Shown one piece after another: positions 27,701 to 36,271 of a stretch of DNA of 64,000 bases; position 1 is the stretch's first letter, and each line of letters starts with the position of its first letter. The notes beneath the pieces are model-generated. The model made no database searches, was not told the origin of the DNA, and was given only the letters and a program-made list of their open reading frames with translations. Source of the stretch: DASZBX01 sp035943635. GTDB lineage: Bacteria; Actinomycetota; Actinomycetes; Streptomycetales; Catenulisporaceae. The DNA lies in NCBI GenBank assembly GCA_035943635.1, contig DASZBX010000107.1:1-64000 (forward strand). The letters are read 5' to 3'. The position numbers were made by a program, and so were the translations under genes.

Positions 27701-28708
27701 TCCGCGCTGGAACGGCGCGGCGCGCTCGGCACCGGCCTCGGCGGCGCCCTGGTGGTCGCCGCCGCCGGCACCACCAGCGCCGCCCTGGCCCTGTGCGTGC
27801 TGGACGCGACCTGGTCCGGCCGGCTCGGCGGCCCGGTCGGCGCGGCCCTGGTACTCGCCCCGATCGCCCTGTTCGACCTGCTCGCGCTCGCCCCCGACGC
27901 GGCCCGGGCGCTGGACCGGGGCCGGACCGCGCGGCGCCGGCTGGACCGGGTGGCCGGCGCGCCGCCGCTGGTCCCGCGCCCGGCCGACCCGCTGCCGGTG
28001 CGCTGGACCGAGGACTCCGAGCTCGAGTTCGACCGGGTCGGCGCGGCCTGGCCGGGCGCCCGGCGGGCCGCCGTGCGCGACCTGTCCTTCCGGCTGCCGG
28101 CCGGCGGGCAGCTGACCCTGTCCGGGCCGAGCGGCGCGGGCAAGTCCACCGCCGCGCACCTGGCCACCCGCGGCCTGGACCCGTTCGCCGGCGCGGTCCG
28201 GCTGGACGGCGTCGACCTGCGCGACGCCGACCCGGACGAAGTGCGCGCCCTGATCGCCGTGGCGGACCAGAACGCGCACCTGTTCGACGCCACCATCCGG
28301 GAGAACCTGCTGATCGGCGGCCCGGACAGCAGTGAGGAGCAGCTGTGGGCGGTGCTGGAGACGGTGTGCCTGGCCGACTGGGTCGACGGCCTGCCGGACG
28401 GCCTGGACACCGGGGTCGGCCAGCTCGGCGACGCGGTCTCCGGCGGCGAACGCCAACGCATCGCCCTGGCCCGCGCCCTGCTGAGCCCCGCGCCGGTCCT
28501 GATCCTGGACGAACCGACCGCCCACCTGGACGCCGAGACCGCCGCCGCCCTGGACGAGAACCTGCGCCGCGTCCTGCAGGGCCGCACGGTCCTGTGGATC
28601 CGGCACGACGCGACCGTCACCCCGCCGATCCGCCTGCCCGGACCGGGCACCGGCGAGCGGGCGGACCGGGCCGCGGCGGCGTCGGCCAGGGTCCCGTCGA
28701 ACTCCTGA
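24713..28708 (+). CDS. cydDC: CydDC fusion: thiol/heme-type ABC exporter for cytochrome bd assembly
   Basis: This 1331-aa protein joins two complete ABC exporter halves. The CydD half has about six membrane helices (residues 15-330) and an ATPase with GPSGAGKSTLIRLL (about 512), VSGGQARRIALARAIL and LLDEPTEHLDP. The CydC half has helices from about 790, GPSGAGKSTAAHLA (about 1140), VSGGERQRIALARALL and LDEPTAHLDAE. About 125 residues of low-complexity sequence lie between membrane and ATP domains of the first half, and a basic linker joins the halves. CydDC exports cysteine/glutathione for cytochrome bd maturation; fused forms are common in actinobacteria. No cydAB genes lie in the window. 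The ATG at 24713 starts just before the first helix. Confidence 0.92.
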   Translation: MRAIDPRLLRRARPVRGCLAALVFLGTLDAILLAVQATELANLVCAVVAGAPAAATTSTNTDAAIARDVHTLIPGVGRLLPHDPAQIGTAVLLLLAATGGRAAASWSRESIAARTSTMVKSALRADLLTGLVHGPTRAADRARTGDLAVLATLGVDALDGYFGRYLPQLTLAALVPLLLGVRILTVDPLSALIVALTLPLVPVFMALIGLLTRDHLAARWAALERLGGHFLEILGGLPTLVAFGRARRQTTIIRRAADAHRRLTMRTLRVAFLSSLALELIALVSVALVAVGIGLRLADGSLDLRTGLIVLICAPEVYLPLRHLGARYHEASEGLAAADRIFAETGGGAAIGAARSAASASAPVPADVAARRPGSLAGLGIVVGAPFRLGRSAVSSVHAKFSAIAGMDVPGVLADADQDIDTGDAETEAVHLPVQAHPRADAGTSTPDVPSARIDSDANAETDGAEDFAPDLAAAEIRFEHVDLARSGRSGPTLEDFCLRLAPGRITGLVGPSGAGKSTLIRLLLGFDRPTAGRVTVGGADLADPDDLARLGLDLDAWRGQVAWVPQHPQLTGRTVAAAIRLGDPGATDQDLARAAAAAGLDLPLDQPLGRRAGAVSGGQARRIALARAILRDAPVVLLDEPTEHLDPETEQIITEALRAWLPGRTVLLVTHRPALIDLCDSIVLLDHDSAHPNADPDAPARSTAPAQTRRRSAACATTTTSAAAARTSARLPAGFSAAWKNSLLGEQEPCDMDPGNAASETLAAATGSRRAAAPSAAGRLHLRVLGAIGLGSAAALCGIGLAAASAWLIATASLRPPLLTLQIGIAAVQAFGLGRAGLRYAERLAGHDATLRILGRLRVRVYRGLVRRAPAGLSAERGGDLLATVTADLEATRDLFLKVLLPMSGAAIACLAALLAEFLVLPGAALVLGAGIGIAGVLAPMAARQAARTSQQRTAAARAALAEHTVVLLDALPDLVAFGAAGAYAARVARADRRLSALERRGALGTGLGGALVVAAAGTTSAALALCVLDATWSGRLGGPVGAALVLAPIALFDLLALAPDAARALDRGRTARRRLDRVAGAPPLVPRPADPLPVRWTEDSELEFDRVGAAWPGARRAAVRDLSFRLPAGGQLTLSGPSGAGKSTAAHLATRGLDPFAGAVRLDGVDLRDADPDEVRALIAVADQNAHLFDATIRENLLIGGPDSSEEQLWAVLETVCLADWVDGLPDGLDTGVGQLGDAVSGGERQRIALARALLSPAPVLILDEPTAHLDAETAAALDENLRRVLQGRTVLWIRHDATVTPPIRLPGPGTGERADRAAAASARVPSNS

Positions 28709-28733
28709 GACCGCCCCGGGAGCGGCCGCGGTC
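28709..28733. terminator. Short GC hairpin between convergent genes
   Basis: GACCGC and GCGGTC flank a GC-rich loop immediately after the cydDC stop and before the minus-strand remnant. The stem is short, so the assignment is tentative. Confidence 0.35.
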
Positions 28734-28741
28734 GAATCAGG

Positions 28742-29122
28742 TCAGCGGGTGATCAGGAGCAGTCTGGTGGTGAAGCGCTCGGTCAGCCGGCCGGACGGGA
28801 ACGCGTCGAGCAGGATCCGGCGCTCGCTCTCGATGAAGCCGTCGCGGTCCGCGAGCTCGGCGACGTAGGACTTCGAGACCAGATTCACCAGGTGGTTCTC
28901 GACGCTGATGTCCCGCTCCCACGCGAACTGCTGCTCGGTCAGGCTCAGCCCGAACTTGCCGAGCACGGCGATGGCCTCGGCGCTGGAGATCCGGCCGCCG
29001 TTCTGCCACCCCGGGGCGACGGCCGTGAGCCGCTCGGCCTGCTCGGTCTCCCAGTCGCCCGGCCGCACGGCCTTGTTCCACCACAGGGCCAACAGGCCGT
29101 CCGGGCGCAGCACCCGCAGCAC
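28742..29122 (-). pseudogene. C-terminal fragment of a class I SAM-dependent methyltransferase
   Basis: The 126-codon frame begins at motif V of the Rossmann methyltransferase fold (VLRVLRPDGLLALWWNK), continues through a helical region and ends with the last strands (LTERFTTRLLLITR). Motifs I-IV, which bind SAM, are absent. An in-frame TGA lies about 30 bp upstream, and no other upstream frame continues the domain. The fragment is therefore a remnant and not a functional enzyme unless it acts as part of a split protein. Confidence 0.65.
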
Positions 29123-29440
29123 CTTTCGAGCGTTCGGGTTCTCCCATACCGATCACCGTAGCGGCACGCCGCAGCCGCCCGCGAGCGGGCCCGGGCGTCG
29201 CCGGACGGCCGCTGGAACCCCGCTGCGGGAGGCTGCGATCCACGCCCGGCTGCCGCGCTTCGCCCGCCGCCGGACACCCGGGCGGCCGAACATCGCTGGC
29301 CGGTCCGCGGCCGGCCCGGTGAGACTCGTCAGAGGACCGCGACCGCCGTGGTCGGCCCGTCCGCCGGGCCGGATGTTCGGCTCGCGCGGGCCGCACAAGG
29401 GAAGAGGCTCCATGCAACCGGACTTCGCGGTCGTGACGGC

Positions 29441-31063
29441 GTGAGCGGCAACTGCCCGCCGCCCGAACTCGAACCGCCCGAGCGCGGCCCGGGACCGGCG
29501 AAGCCCACGATCGGGGTGTCGGCCGGATCGCGCCCGACCGAGTCCGAGGGCGCGGTGGGCGCTTCGGCCGCGCCCATGGGGCCGAAGCAGCCGCCCCGGT
29601 CGCCGACGTCTCCCGTTCCCGCAGCCACCGCGACGCCCGGATCCACGACGAATCCGACCAACGCGCCGCCCGCCGCCCCGACCGATCCGGCGGCCGAACC
29701 GCTCACCGCCGCAGAACGCGCCGAACTCGTGCAACTGCGCCACGAAGTGGAACTGGCCCGGTTGCAGCAGATGCGGCACGACGCAACCGTGGCCGCCGCC
29801 GAAGTCGCCGCGGCGAACCGGCCACCGCATACCGGCCGCCACCTCGGCCGGAGCATCCCCGCGACCGTGCTGATCGTCATCGCCTGCATCCTCGCGCCGC
29901 TGTCCGTCGTGGCGGTCTGGGCCGAGGACTTCATCGTGAACACCGACCGGTACGTGGCCACCGTCGGCCCGCTGGCCAGCAATCCGTCGGTGCAGAACGC
30001 CGTCACCAACCGGGTCACCACCCTGATCACCCAGCAGGTCGACATCCCGGACCTGGTCAACTCGGTGGCCGGGGTGTTCCTGTCCAACGGCCCGGGCTCC
30101 ACCGCGTCCGGCGCGCTCAAAGCCCTGACCGGCCCGATCACCAGCGGGATCACCGACTTCATCCACAGCACGGTCGCGAAGGTGGTCGCCGGCCCGGCCT
30201 TCGCCAACGTCTGGACCCAGGTCAACCGGTCCGCGCACGCCGCCGCCGTCAAAGCCCTGACCGGCCAGGGCGACGGCGCGGTGCACCTGCAGGGCAACGA
30301 CGTGAACATCGACCTGGCCCCGGTGATCGAACAGGTCAAGGAACAGCTTGTCGGCGCCGGATTCGGCCTGGCCGCCAAGATCCCGGTCGTGCACACCAGT
30401 TTCACCCTGGTCACCTCCGACTCGGTGTCCCAGGTGAAGACCGGTTTCCACCTGCTGCAACTGGCCGGGAACTGGCTGCCGGTGATCACCGTGCTGCTCG
30501 GCGCGGCCGGGATCGCGCTCGCCCTGCGCCACCGCAACGCCCTGGTCTGGGCGAGCGCCGGGGTCGCGGCCGGGATGCTGGTGCTGAGCCTGGTCCTGGG
30601 CGCCGGCCGCTCGGCGGTGCTCGGCCGACTCCCGGCCGACGTCTCCGAACCGGCCGCCGTCGTGGTGATCGACGCGCTGCTGAACTTCCTGTGGGTGACC
30701 ATCCGCGTGGTCGCCGCGCTGGCCGTGGTCGTGGCGCTCGGCGCTTATCTGGACGGCCCGGCCCGCCCGGCCGGGTGGATTCGCGGCTGCTGCGTGGCGA
30801 CGGTCGGCGAGGTGCGCCGGCTCGCCGTCCGGGTCGGCCTCGGCCCCGGCCCGGCCGGCCCATGGGTGCACCGGTTCCGGCGTTGGCTTTCCTGGGTGGT
30901 GCTCGCCGTAGCGGCGGTGATCTTCGCGCTGTGGAACGAGCCGACTATCGGGGTTGTCCTGTGGACCGCGTTCTTCGTGCTGATCGCGTTGGCCATCCTG
31001 GAATTCTTCGATGTCGCCTCGGCCGCCGGTGACGCCAGGGGGCGGCCAGGGCGGACGGGTTGA
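29441..31063 (+). CDS. Multi-spanning membrane protein, unknown function
   Basis: This protein of about 540 aa has a 115-residue Pro/Ala/Thr-rich N-terminus with a short coiled coil (AERAELVQLRHEVELARLQQ). A membrane helix follows at about 140-160 (TVLIVIACILAPLSVVAVWA), then an extracellular domain of about 200 residues (FIVNTDRYVATVGPLASNPS...). Four or more helices make up the rest. The pattern with N-T-D-R-Y-V after helix 1 is frequent in uncharacterised actinobacterial envelope proteins. The GTG at 29441 fits the start of codon bias. It appears monocistronic. Confidence 0.75.
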   Translation: MSGNCPPPELEPPERGPGPAKPTIGVSAGSRPTESEGAVGASAAPMGPKQPPRSPTSPVPAATATPGSTTNPTNAPPAAPTDPAAEPLTAAERAELVQLRHEVELARLQQMRHDATVAAAEVAAANRPPHTGRHLGRSIPATVLIVIACILAPLSVVAVWAEDFIVNTDRYVATVGPLASNPSVQNAVTNRVTTLITQQVDIPDLVNSVAGVFLSNGPGSTASGALKALTGPITSGITDFIHSTVAKVVAGPAFANVWTQVNRSAHAAAVKALTGQGDGAVHLQGNDVNIDLAPVIEQVKEQLVGAGFGLAAKIPVVHTSFTLVTSDSVSQVKTGFHLLQLAGNWLPVITVLLGAAGIALALRHRNALVWASAGVAAGMLVLSLVLGAGRSAVLGRLPADVSEPAAVVVIDALLNFLWVTIRVVAALAVVVALGAYLDGPARPAGWIRGCCVATVGEVRRLAVRVGLGPGPAGPWVHRFRRWLSWVVLAVAAVIFALWNEPTIGVVLWTAFFVLIALAILEFFDVASAAGDARGRPGRTG

Positions 31064-31342
31064 GCTCGGAGCGTACGCCCTTGCGGCGCAAGTGCAGATG
31101 CATGAATATGAGCCCTGACGACTCAGCGTATACGAGCGCAGTCATGCAGTGATCACCTCTGGTGGTGGCACCGGCCTGGAGCCGGGCATCAACCTGGATT
31201 GTTTTCAGCCTGCCGGTTCGTACCCTCTCGGCAGCGATCCGCTGGTGGCTGGTCCTGGTCGTCGAGTACCCGCGCCGCCGCAGCTGCCAGGGGCCCGCCG
31301 GGTCCCGCCGCGATGGCGCGGACCGTGAGAGGGGGGACTTCG

Positions 31343-33865
31343 TTGTCCTCGATCCTGCCCACCCGCCTGTCGCGCGCCCGTTGGCGCGAGCAAACCGGCG
31401 CCACCAGACCCCCGGTCCGGCACCGGCGGCTGCGATTGCTGACCGTCGGCGTGCTCGTGGGCGCCGCCGCCACAGTGCTGCCCGCGTCTCCGGCGTTCGC
31501 CGCGGCCGGCTGCACAACCGTCGTGTCCGGGGCGACGACGACGGTCACCTGTACGGACACAGGTCAGGCCGTCCCGGTGCCGGCGGGCGTCATCAGCGCC
31601 GCCGTGACTTTGGACGGAGCCGGCGGCGGCCCGTCGGTCAGCGGCGTTCCCGGCGGCAAGGGCGCGCTGGTCACCGCCACGATCGCGGTCACCGGCGGTA
31701 GCAGCTTGGACGTCTACGCCTATCCGCAGGGCGCCAGCATCAACGCTCAGGCCGATGCCGGCGGCACCGGCGGCGGCCCCGTTCTGATTGCTGGTTCCTC
31801 AGGAGTTCCCCTGGTCATGGCCGGGTCCGGCGGCGGCGCGGGCGGAGCCGGTACCGGCATCGTTCCGTTCGCGGGCACTGCGGGCGGCGACAGCGGCACC
31901 GCGGGCACCGCGGGCACCGGCGTGGTCGGGGTGGCCGCTCCCGGCGGCGCGGGCGGGGCCGGGACGGCCACCGCGGGCGGCACCGGCGGCGCCGGCGGCA
32001 CCGGCCTGACCCAGTCGGGGACGGCCGGCGGCGCCGGAAGCTATGTCAACTACGGCGGATCGTTCGGTATCCCCTATGTCCCGGCCGGGTCCGGCGGAGG
32101 CGGAGGCGCCGGGTTCTACTCCGGTGGCGGCGGCGGAGCCGGCGGAATCACGACCGTCGTCGGAATCGGATTCACCGGCGGTTCCGGAGGCAGCGGCGGC
32201 GGGGGCTCGAGCTATGTCGGCGCCACCGTGCCGGGCACCACGTCCTCGATCACCGACGGTGTCAACGCCGGGGACGGCCAGGTCGTCCTCGTCTTCGTCG
32301 TGCCCCCGCCGACCGTCACCGCAGTCAGCCCGGTCAGCGGGCCCACGTCCGGCGGCAACACTGTGACCATCACCGGAACGAACTTGTCCGTGGTCACCTC
32401 GATCACCTTCGGCGGCGTCGCGGCCACCGCAGTGTCCTGCCCGACGTCCACGACCTGCACCGCCACCGCACCGTCCGGCGCTGCGGGCACGGTTGATATT
32501 CAAGCCACGTCCGTCGGCGGCACCAGCCCGACCAGCACCGCCGACCAGTACACCTATGTGCCCGCGCCCACGGTGACCGCGGTCAGCCCTGCCTCTGGGC
32601 CCACGGCCGGCGGCACGGTGGTGACCATCACCGGCACCAACCTCACCGGTGAGACCTCGGTGACCTTCGGCGGGGCGGCGGCGACAACGGTTTCGTGTAC
32701 TGCGACCTCGTGCACGGCCACGGCCCCGGCCGGGACCACCGGGACTGTCGACGTCCAGGTCACCACTCCCGGCGGCACCAGCGCCACCAGCAGCGCCGAC
32801 CACTACACCTACATCCCCCCGCCGCCCACCGTCACCTCCGTCACCCCGGCCAGCGGACCGCAAGCCGGCGGTAACACCGTCACGATCACCGGCACGAATC
32901 TGACCGGCGCCACCGTCATCGACTTCTCCGGCGGTGGTGGTGACGCGACCACCTTCTCCTGCACGAGCTCGACGACGTGTACCGCGGTCGTCCCCTCCTG
33001 GGGCGTCGGCGCCATCCACATCCTGGTCACCACCCCCGGCGGCACCAGCACGGCGACCGCCGGCAGCGTGTACACCTACCTGGCCGCCCCGACGGTCACC
33101 CACGTCAGCCCCGCCTCCGGGCCCACGGCCGGCGGCACGGTCGTGACCATCACCGGAACCAACCTGACCGGCACGACCTCCGTCACGTTCGGCGCCGGCC
33201 ACCCGGCCACCTCGGTCACCTGCACCGCGACCACGTGCACCGCCACCGCACCGGCCGGGACCACCGGCACGGTCGACATCCAGGTCACCGCGCCCGGCGG
33301 GACCAGCGCCACCGGCAGCGCGGACCACTACCTCTACGTGCCCCCGGCACCGACCGTCACCTCCGTCAGCCCGGCCAGTGGGCCGCAGACCGGCGGTAAT
33401 ACGGTCACGATCACCGGCACGAATCTGACCGGCGCCACTGTTATCAACTTCAGCGGTGGTGGTGGTGACGCGACCACCTTCTCCTGCACGAGCTCGACGA
33501 CGTGTACCGCGGTCGTCCCCTCCTGGGGCGTCGGCGCCATCCACATCCTGGTCACCACCCCCGGCGGTACCTCCGCCGCCTCGACCGGGAGCGTCTACAC
33601 CTATCTGGCCGCTCCGACCATCACCGCGATCAGCCCGACCAGCGGCACCACCGCCGGCGGCACCAAGGTGACCATCACCGGCACCAACCTCGCCGGCGTC
33701 ACCAGCATCGCGTTCGGCACCCACAACGGTACGTCGGTCTCCTGCACGTCGACCTCGTGCACCGTCACCTCCCCGGCCGAGACGGCCGGCACGGTCGACA
33801 TCACCGTCACCGCCCCCGGCGGCACCAGCGCCACCAGCACCTGCGACCGCTACACCTACCACTGA
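31343..33865 (+). CDS. Secreted Gly-rich protein with six IPT/TIG repeats
   Basis: This 840-aa protein starts at a TTG preceded by GAGAGGGGGG. After a basic N-terminus, a signal peptide (LRLLTVGVLVGAAATVLP, cleavage near SPAFA-AA) leads to a roughly 215-residue Gly-rich region with G-G-A-G-G repeats. Six Ig-like TIG domains of about 87 residues follow, each beginning P-T-(V/I)-T-x-(V/I)-(S/T)-P-x-S-G and containing GGTxVTITGTNL. Cys pairs (VSCTxTxCTATAP) recur in each. No sortase motif or membrane anchor is present, so the protein should be released or bound non-covalently. An adhesin or polysaccharide-binding role is typical of such repeats but unproven. A terminator follows. Confidence 0.85.
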   Translation: MSSILPTRLSRARWREQTGATRPPVRHRRLRLLTVGVLVGAAATVLPASPAFAAAGCTTVVSGATTTVTCTDTGQAVPVPAGVISAAVTLDGAGGGPSVSGVPGGKGALVTATIAVTGGSSLDVYAYPQGASINAQADAGGTGGGPVLIAGSSGVPLVMAGSGGGAGGAGTGIVPFAGTAGGDSGTAGTAGTGVVGVAAPGGAGGAGTATAGGTGGAGGTGLTQSGTAGGAGSYVNYGGSFGIPYVPAGSGGGGGAGFYSGGGGGAGGITTVVGIGFTGGSGGSGGGGSSYVGATVPGTTSSITDGVNAGDGQVVLVFVVPPPTVTAVSPVSGPTSGGNTVTITGTNLSVVTSITFGGVAATAVSCPTSTTCTATAPSGAAGTVDIQATSVGGTSPTSTADQYTYVPAPTVTAVSPASGPTAGGTVVTITGTNLTGETSVTFGGAAATTVSCTATSCTATAPAGTTGTVDVQVTTPGGTSATSSADHYTYIPPPPTVTSVTPASGPQAGGNTVTITGTNLTGATVIDFSGGGGDATTFSCTSSTTCTAVVPSWGVGAIHILVTTPGGTSTATAGSVYTYLAAPTVTHVSPASGPTAGGTVVTITGTNLTGTTSVTFGAGHPATSVTCTATTCTATAPAGTTGTVDIQVTAPGGTSATGSADHYLYVPPAPTVTSVSPASGPQTGGNTVTITGTNLTGATVINFSGGGGDATTFSCTSSTTCTAVVPSWGVGAIHILVTTPGGTSAASTGSVYTYLAAPTITAISPTSGTTAGGTKVTITGTNLAGVTSIAFGTHNGTSVSCTSTSCTVTSPAETAGTVDITVTAPGGTSATSTCDRYTYH
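32931..33042 (+). repeat. Exact internal duplication between TIG units 3 and 5 (copy A)
   Basis: 112 bp are identical to 33453-33564, exactly 522 bp (two 261-bp repeat units) downstream. Other TIG units are diverged at the nucleotide level, so this identity reflects recent gene conversion or duplication of a two-domain block. Confidence 0.8.
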
Positions 33866-33886
33866 CATCGGTACACGCAACGACCG

Positions 33887-33928
33887 TCGGCCGGTTCCCC
33901 TGCTCGCCTGAGCAGGGGAACCGGCCGA
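33887..33928 (+). terminator. Hairpin terminator after the TIG protein
   Basis: TCGGCCGGTTCCCCTGCT pairs perfectly with AGCAGGGGAACCGGCCGA around a CGCCTG loop, lying between two convergent genes. Confidence 0.85.
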
Positions 33929-33955
33929 TCGCAATGCTGCCTAATGCTCACGAAC

Positions 33956-34699
33956 TCACTGCTGCGGGCCCACCGCCCCCGCAACGAAGGCGAGCACGTC
34001 CAAAGCGCCTGAGTCGCACACCGTGATCCCGGTGCCGCCGGTGTCGCCGATCTGGGCGACCAGTTGGGTGGTGTTGTTCGGCGGCGTGATCAGGAGGTAG
34101 TGCGAGGCGGGCTCGCACGGGCCGGTCTGCGGTTCGCTGCCGGACGGCAGGTCCATGTCGAGGTGCGCGCTGCTGGACGCGGACTGGCCGTTGGTCAGGG
34201 TGATCATGGTCTTGGCCACGGCCGGGTCCCAGGTGACCTTGGTCGCGACCGGGTTCTGGTCCTTGTCCTCCAGGGCCAGGCCGGGGAAACCGTCGATGTA
34301 GCACGTGTGGCCGGAGTTGTTGGTCACGGTGATGTTCATCGCGATGTGCCCGGCCGCCGCCGAATCGGTCACGACGTTGGCCTCCGGCGACAGGTCGACG
34401 GTCTTGCACTGCGGCACGCCGGACTGGGTCGCGGTCGCGCCGCCGGTGGGCGCCGGGTTGCCGGGCGTGGCGCCGGCGCCGGTTCCGCCGGTGACCGATC
34501 CGGCGGTGACCGTGCCGCCCGCACCGACCGGGACGACCGGGAGGGTGAGCACCGGGGCGGGGGAGGCCGAGCCCGCGGAGCCCGGCCCGAGCGCGCCGCG
34601 GCCCGCCCCGTCGGCAGTGGCGGTGCACCCGCCGAGCGCGCCCGCGGCCACCAGGGCGGCGGCGACGGCGGCTGCGGCCCTCGCGGTCTTTCCGATCAT
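33956..34699 (-). CDS. DUF4232 lipoprotein, copy 1
   Basis: This 247-aa protein has a lipoprotein signal (VAAALVAAGALGGCTA, lipobox Cys). A Gly/Pro/Thr-rich linker is followed by a DUF4232 domain with TNNSGHTCYIDGFPGLAL, a CEPASHYLLITPPNN segment and a closing GAVGPQQ. DUF4232 domains are secreted beta-sandwich modules of unknown function, very common in actinobacteria. A ribosome site, GAGAAGGGA, precedes the ATG. It is a diverged tandem paralogue of the next gene and probably co-transcribed with it. Confidence 0.85.
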   Translation of the reverse strand: MIGKTARAAAAVAAALVAAGALGGCTATADGAGRGALGPGSAGSASPAPVLTLPVVPVGAGGTVTAGSVTGGTGAGATPGNPAPTGGATATQSGVPQCKTVDLSPEANVVTDSAAAGHIAMNITVTNNSGHTCYIDGFPGLALEDKDQNPVATKVTWDPAVAKTMITLTNGQSASSSAHLDMDLPSGSEPQTGPCEPASHYLLITPPNNTTQLVAQIGDTGGTGITVCDSGALDVLAFVAGAVGPQQ

Positions 34700-34804
34700 G
34701 GTGTTGCTGTCCCTTCTCGGGGATGAGTCGACTGGGTCGGCGGCCGCGCCGCGGGCCGCCGGGCGGGTCCGCGCGGTCGCAGACGACTGGCGCGGACTGG
34801 CTGA

Positions 34805-35692
34805 CTACTGGTTGGGTCCGACCGATCCGGCCACGAACGGCAGTACATTGAGAGTGCCGTGCTCGCAGACCGTGATGCCGGCGACCGCCATCGGTCCGTT
34901 GATCCGCTGGACGACCTGGCTGGTGTCGTTGGGCGGGGTGATGCCGAGGTAGTACGAGTCCGGTTCGCAGGCCCCTGAGGTCGGTTCGCCGCCGGCCGCG
35001 ACGTCGTCGTCGATCTGGACGGTGGTGGACGCCTCCTGGGTCTGCGCCAGGGTGATCAGGGTCTTGGGCACCCCGGTGACCCGCACCGTGGTGGTCGGCT
35101 GGTCCGCGCCGGGCTGGTCGCTCGCGTCCTCGCCCCGTAGCTGGAAGCCGGGGTAGCCGTAGATCGTGCACTTCGGGTCGTTGATGTTGATCAGCGAGAC
35201 GTTCAGCAGTTCGTGGCCCATGCCCTGCGATCCGTCGACCACGAAGACGGTCGCCGCCAGGCCGGAGGGCGCGCAGACGGGCAGCGTGGTGCCGCCGCTG
35301 TTGCTGGAGCTGCTGCCGTTGCCGGACCCGCTGCCGCTGCCGCTGCCGGTTCCGCCGCCGGTCGACTGTGTGCCCGAGCCCGAACCCGAGCCCGAGCCTG
35401 AGCCCGAGCCAGTGCCCGTGGTGCTCCCGGCGCTGACGCCGCTGGCGGTGCTCGTGTCGCTGCTTCCCGCGTCGGTACCCGTGCCGGTCGTGGATCCGCC
35501 CGCGCCGCCGGACCCTGCGTTGGCCGTGGACGAGAGAACGGGCGGCGTGCCCGAGGCCCCGGCCGACGGCGTGAGCTGGGTGGTGCCGTTGGCGGTCAGT
35601 CCGGTCGAGACCCCCGCACAACCACTGAGCACGCCGGCCGCGAGCGCGGCGGCAGCCACGGCGCCGATGCCGTATCCAGATTGTCTACGCAT
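34805..35692 (-). CDS. DUF4232 lipoprotein, copy 2
   Basis: This 295-aa lipoprotein (lipobox LSGCAG) has a linker of repeated Ser-Gly and Thr-Gly dipeptides encoded by hexameric GAGCCC-like and GCTGCCG-like repeats, then a DUF4232 domain (DPKCTIYGYPGFQLRG, CEPDSYYLGITPPNDTSQVV, FVAGSVGPNQ). The core aligns with the neighbouring gene, so the pair arose by tandem duplication. I placed the start at the ATG at 35692, with GAAGGGA eight bases upstream. The linker repeats are prone to length change. Confidence 0.85.
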   Translation of the reverse strand: MRRQSGYGIGAVAAAALAAGVLSGCAGVSTGLTANGTTQLTPSAGASGTPPVLSSTANAGSGGAGGSTTGTGTDAGSSDTSTASGVSAGSTTGTGSGSGSGSGSGSGTQSTGGGTGSGSGSGSGNGSSSSNSGGTTLPVCAPSGLAATVFVVDGSQGMGHELLNVSLININDPKCTIYGYPGFQLRGEDASDQPGADQPTTTVRVTGVPKTLITLAQTQEASTTVQIDDDVAAGGEPTSGACEPDSYYLGITPPNDTSQVVQRINGPMAVAGITVCEHGTLNVLPFVAGSVGPNQ

Positions 35693-36202
35693 TGCCGAGC
35701 ATCCCTTCTCGAATCGAGGCGATCTCGCGGCCTTACTGAACGGGCCACACCGTGAAATGTGCTCTCGATCGCTGGTGCCCTGATGGTGTCCGGTTGGTTC
35801 GCTCCGACAATCCATCTGAGCTGCAAAGACACGCTGATCATGAAAGGGGCTTCATATACTGTGGCCCCGCCACTCCGCCGATCCGGGTGAGCACCCCGCA
35901 GCACTGAGTGGCCACCCCGGACGGGTGGCGCCGCAGCCCCAGAAAAAGAGATCCCCGGTCTATCCGGCTGACCCTAAAAGACCGGACATATGTCGTTGTG
36001 CAGGCCTCGCGAATCGGTCCGACGGGGCCGTGGCCCGGCCGGCGACGGGCGACCGGCCCCGCAGTGTCGCAAATCCGGCGCCCGGGCCCCGGATCCGCAC
36101 ATAGGTACGTACATTCACGAGGTTTCCGCCCTGATCAAGGCCTTGCCGACCGGATTGACGGCCCGCGCGGGTGATCGATAGTGTGCCTGTGTGAATTGCG
36201 GC
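35693..36202. other. Gene-free interval upstream of the Cys leader ORF
   Basis: About 510 bp hold the divergent promoters for the DUF4232 pair and the following transcript. The patches at 35800-35860 and 35940-35990 are AT-richer (for example AGAAAAAGAGATC, CATATGTCGTTG). No coding frame with consistent bias was found. Confidence 0.4.
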
Positions 36203-36271
36203 ATGCGAATCCTCGTGGCCTGTGCCTACCGTGACCTGGTCCGGCACGCCAGCGCCATCTGTCGCGCCTGA
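36203..36271 (+). CDS. Putative leader peptide of the actinobacterial Cys/sulfur type
   Basis: This is a 22-codon ORF, MRILVACAYRDLVRHASAIC-R-A, ending TGA. The D-L-x-R-x-A-S-A-x-C-R core matches what I recall of the consensus of short actinobacterial leader peptides (H-V-D-L-x-R-x-A/S-S-A-x-C-R) found upstream of sulfur and cysteine metabolism genes. A GTG four codons earlier could also be the start. The next gene, 411 bp downstream on the same strand, is a cysteine-dioxygenase-like cupin, a fitting target. Ribosome stalling at the Cys codon would be the expected mechanism. Confidence 0.5.
   Translation: MRILVACAYRDLVRHASAICRA

Noticed and set aside
25787..28606. 939-codon minus-strand frame opposite cydDC
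   Set aside because: It is a GC-bias artefact; the plus strand carries two complete ABC transporter halves.
31799..33934. Long minus-strand frame opposite the TIG protein
   Set aside because: It is antisense of a highly repetitive GC-rich gene; the plus strand has the signal peptide and domains.
35166..35783. Long plus-strand frame with Pro-Leu and Glu-Pro repeats
   Set aside because: It is a shadow of the Ser/Gly repeat linker of the minus-strand DUF4232 lipoprotein.
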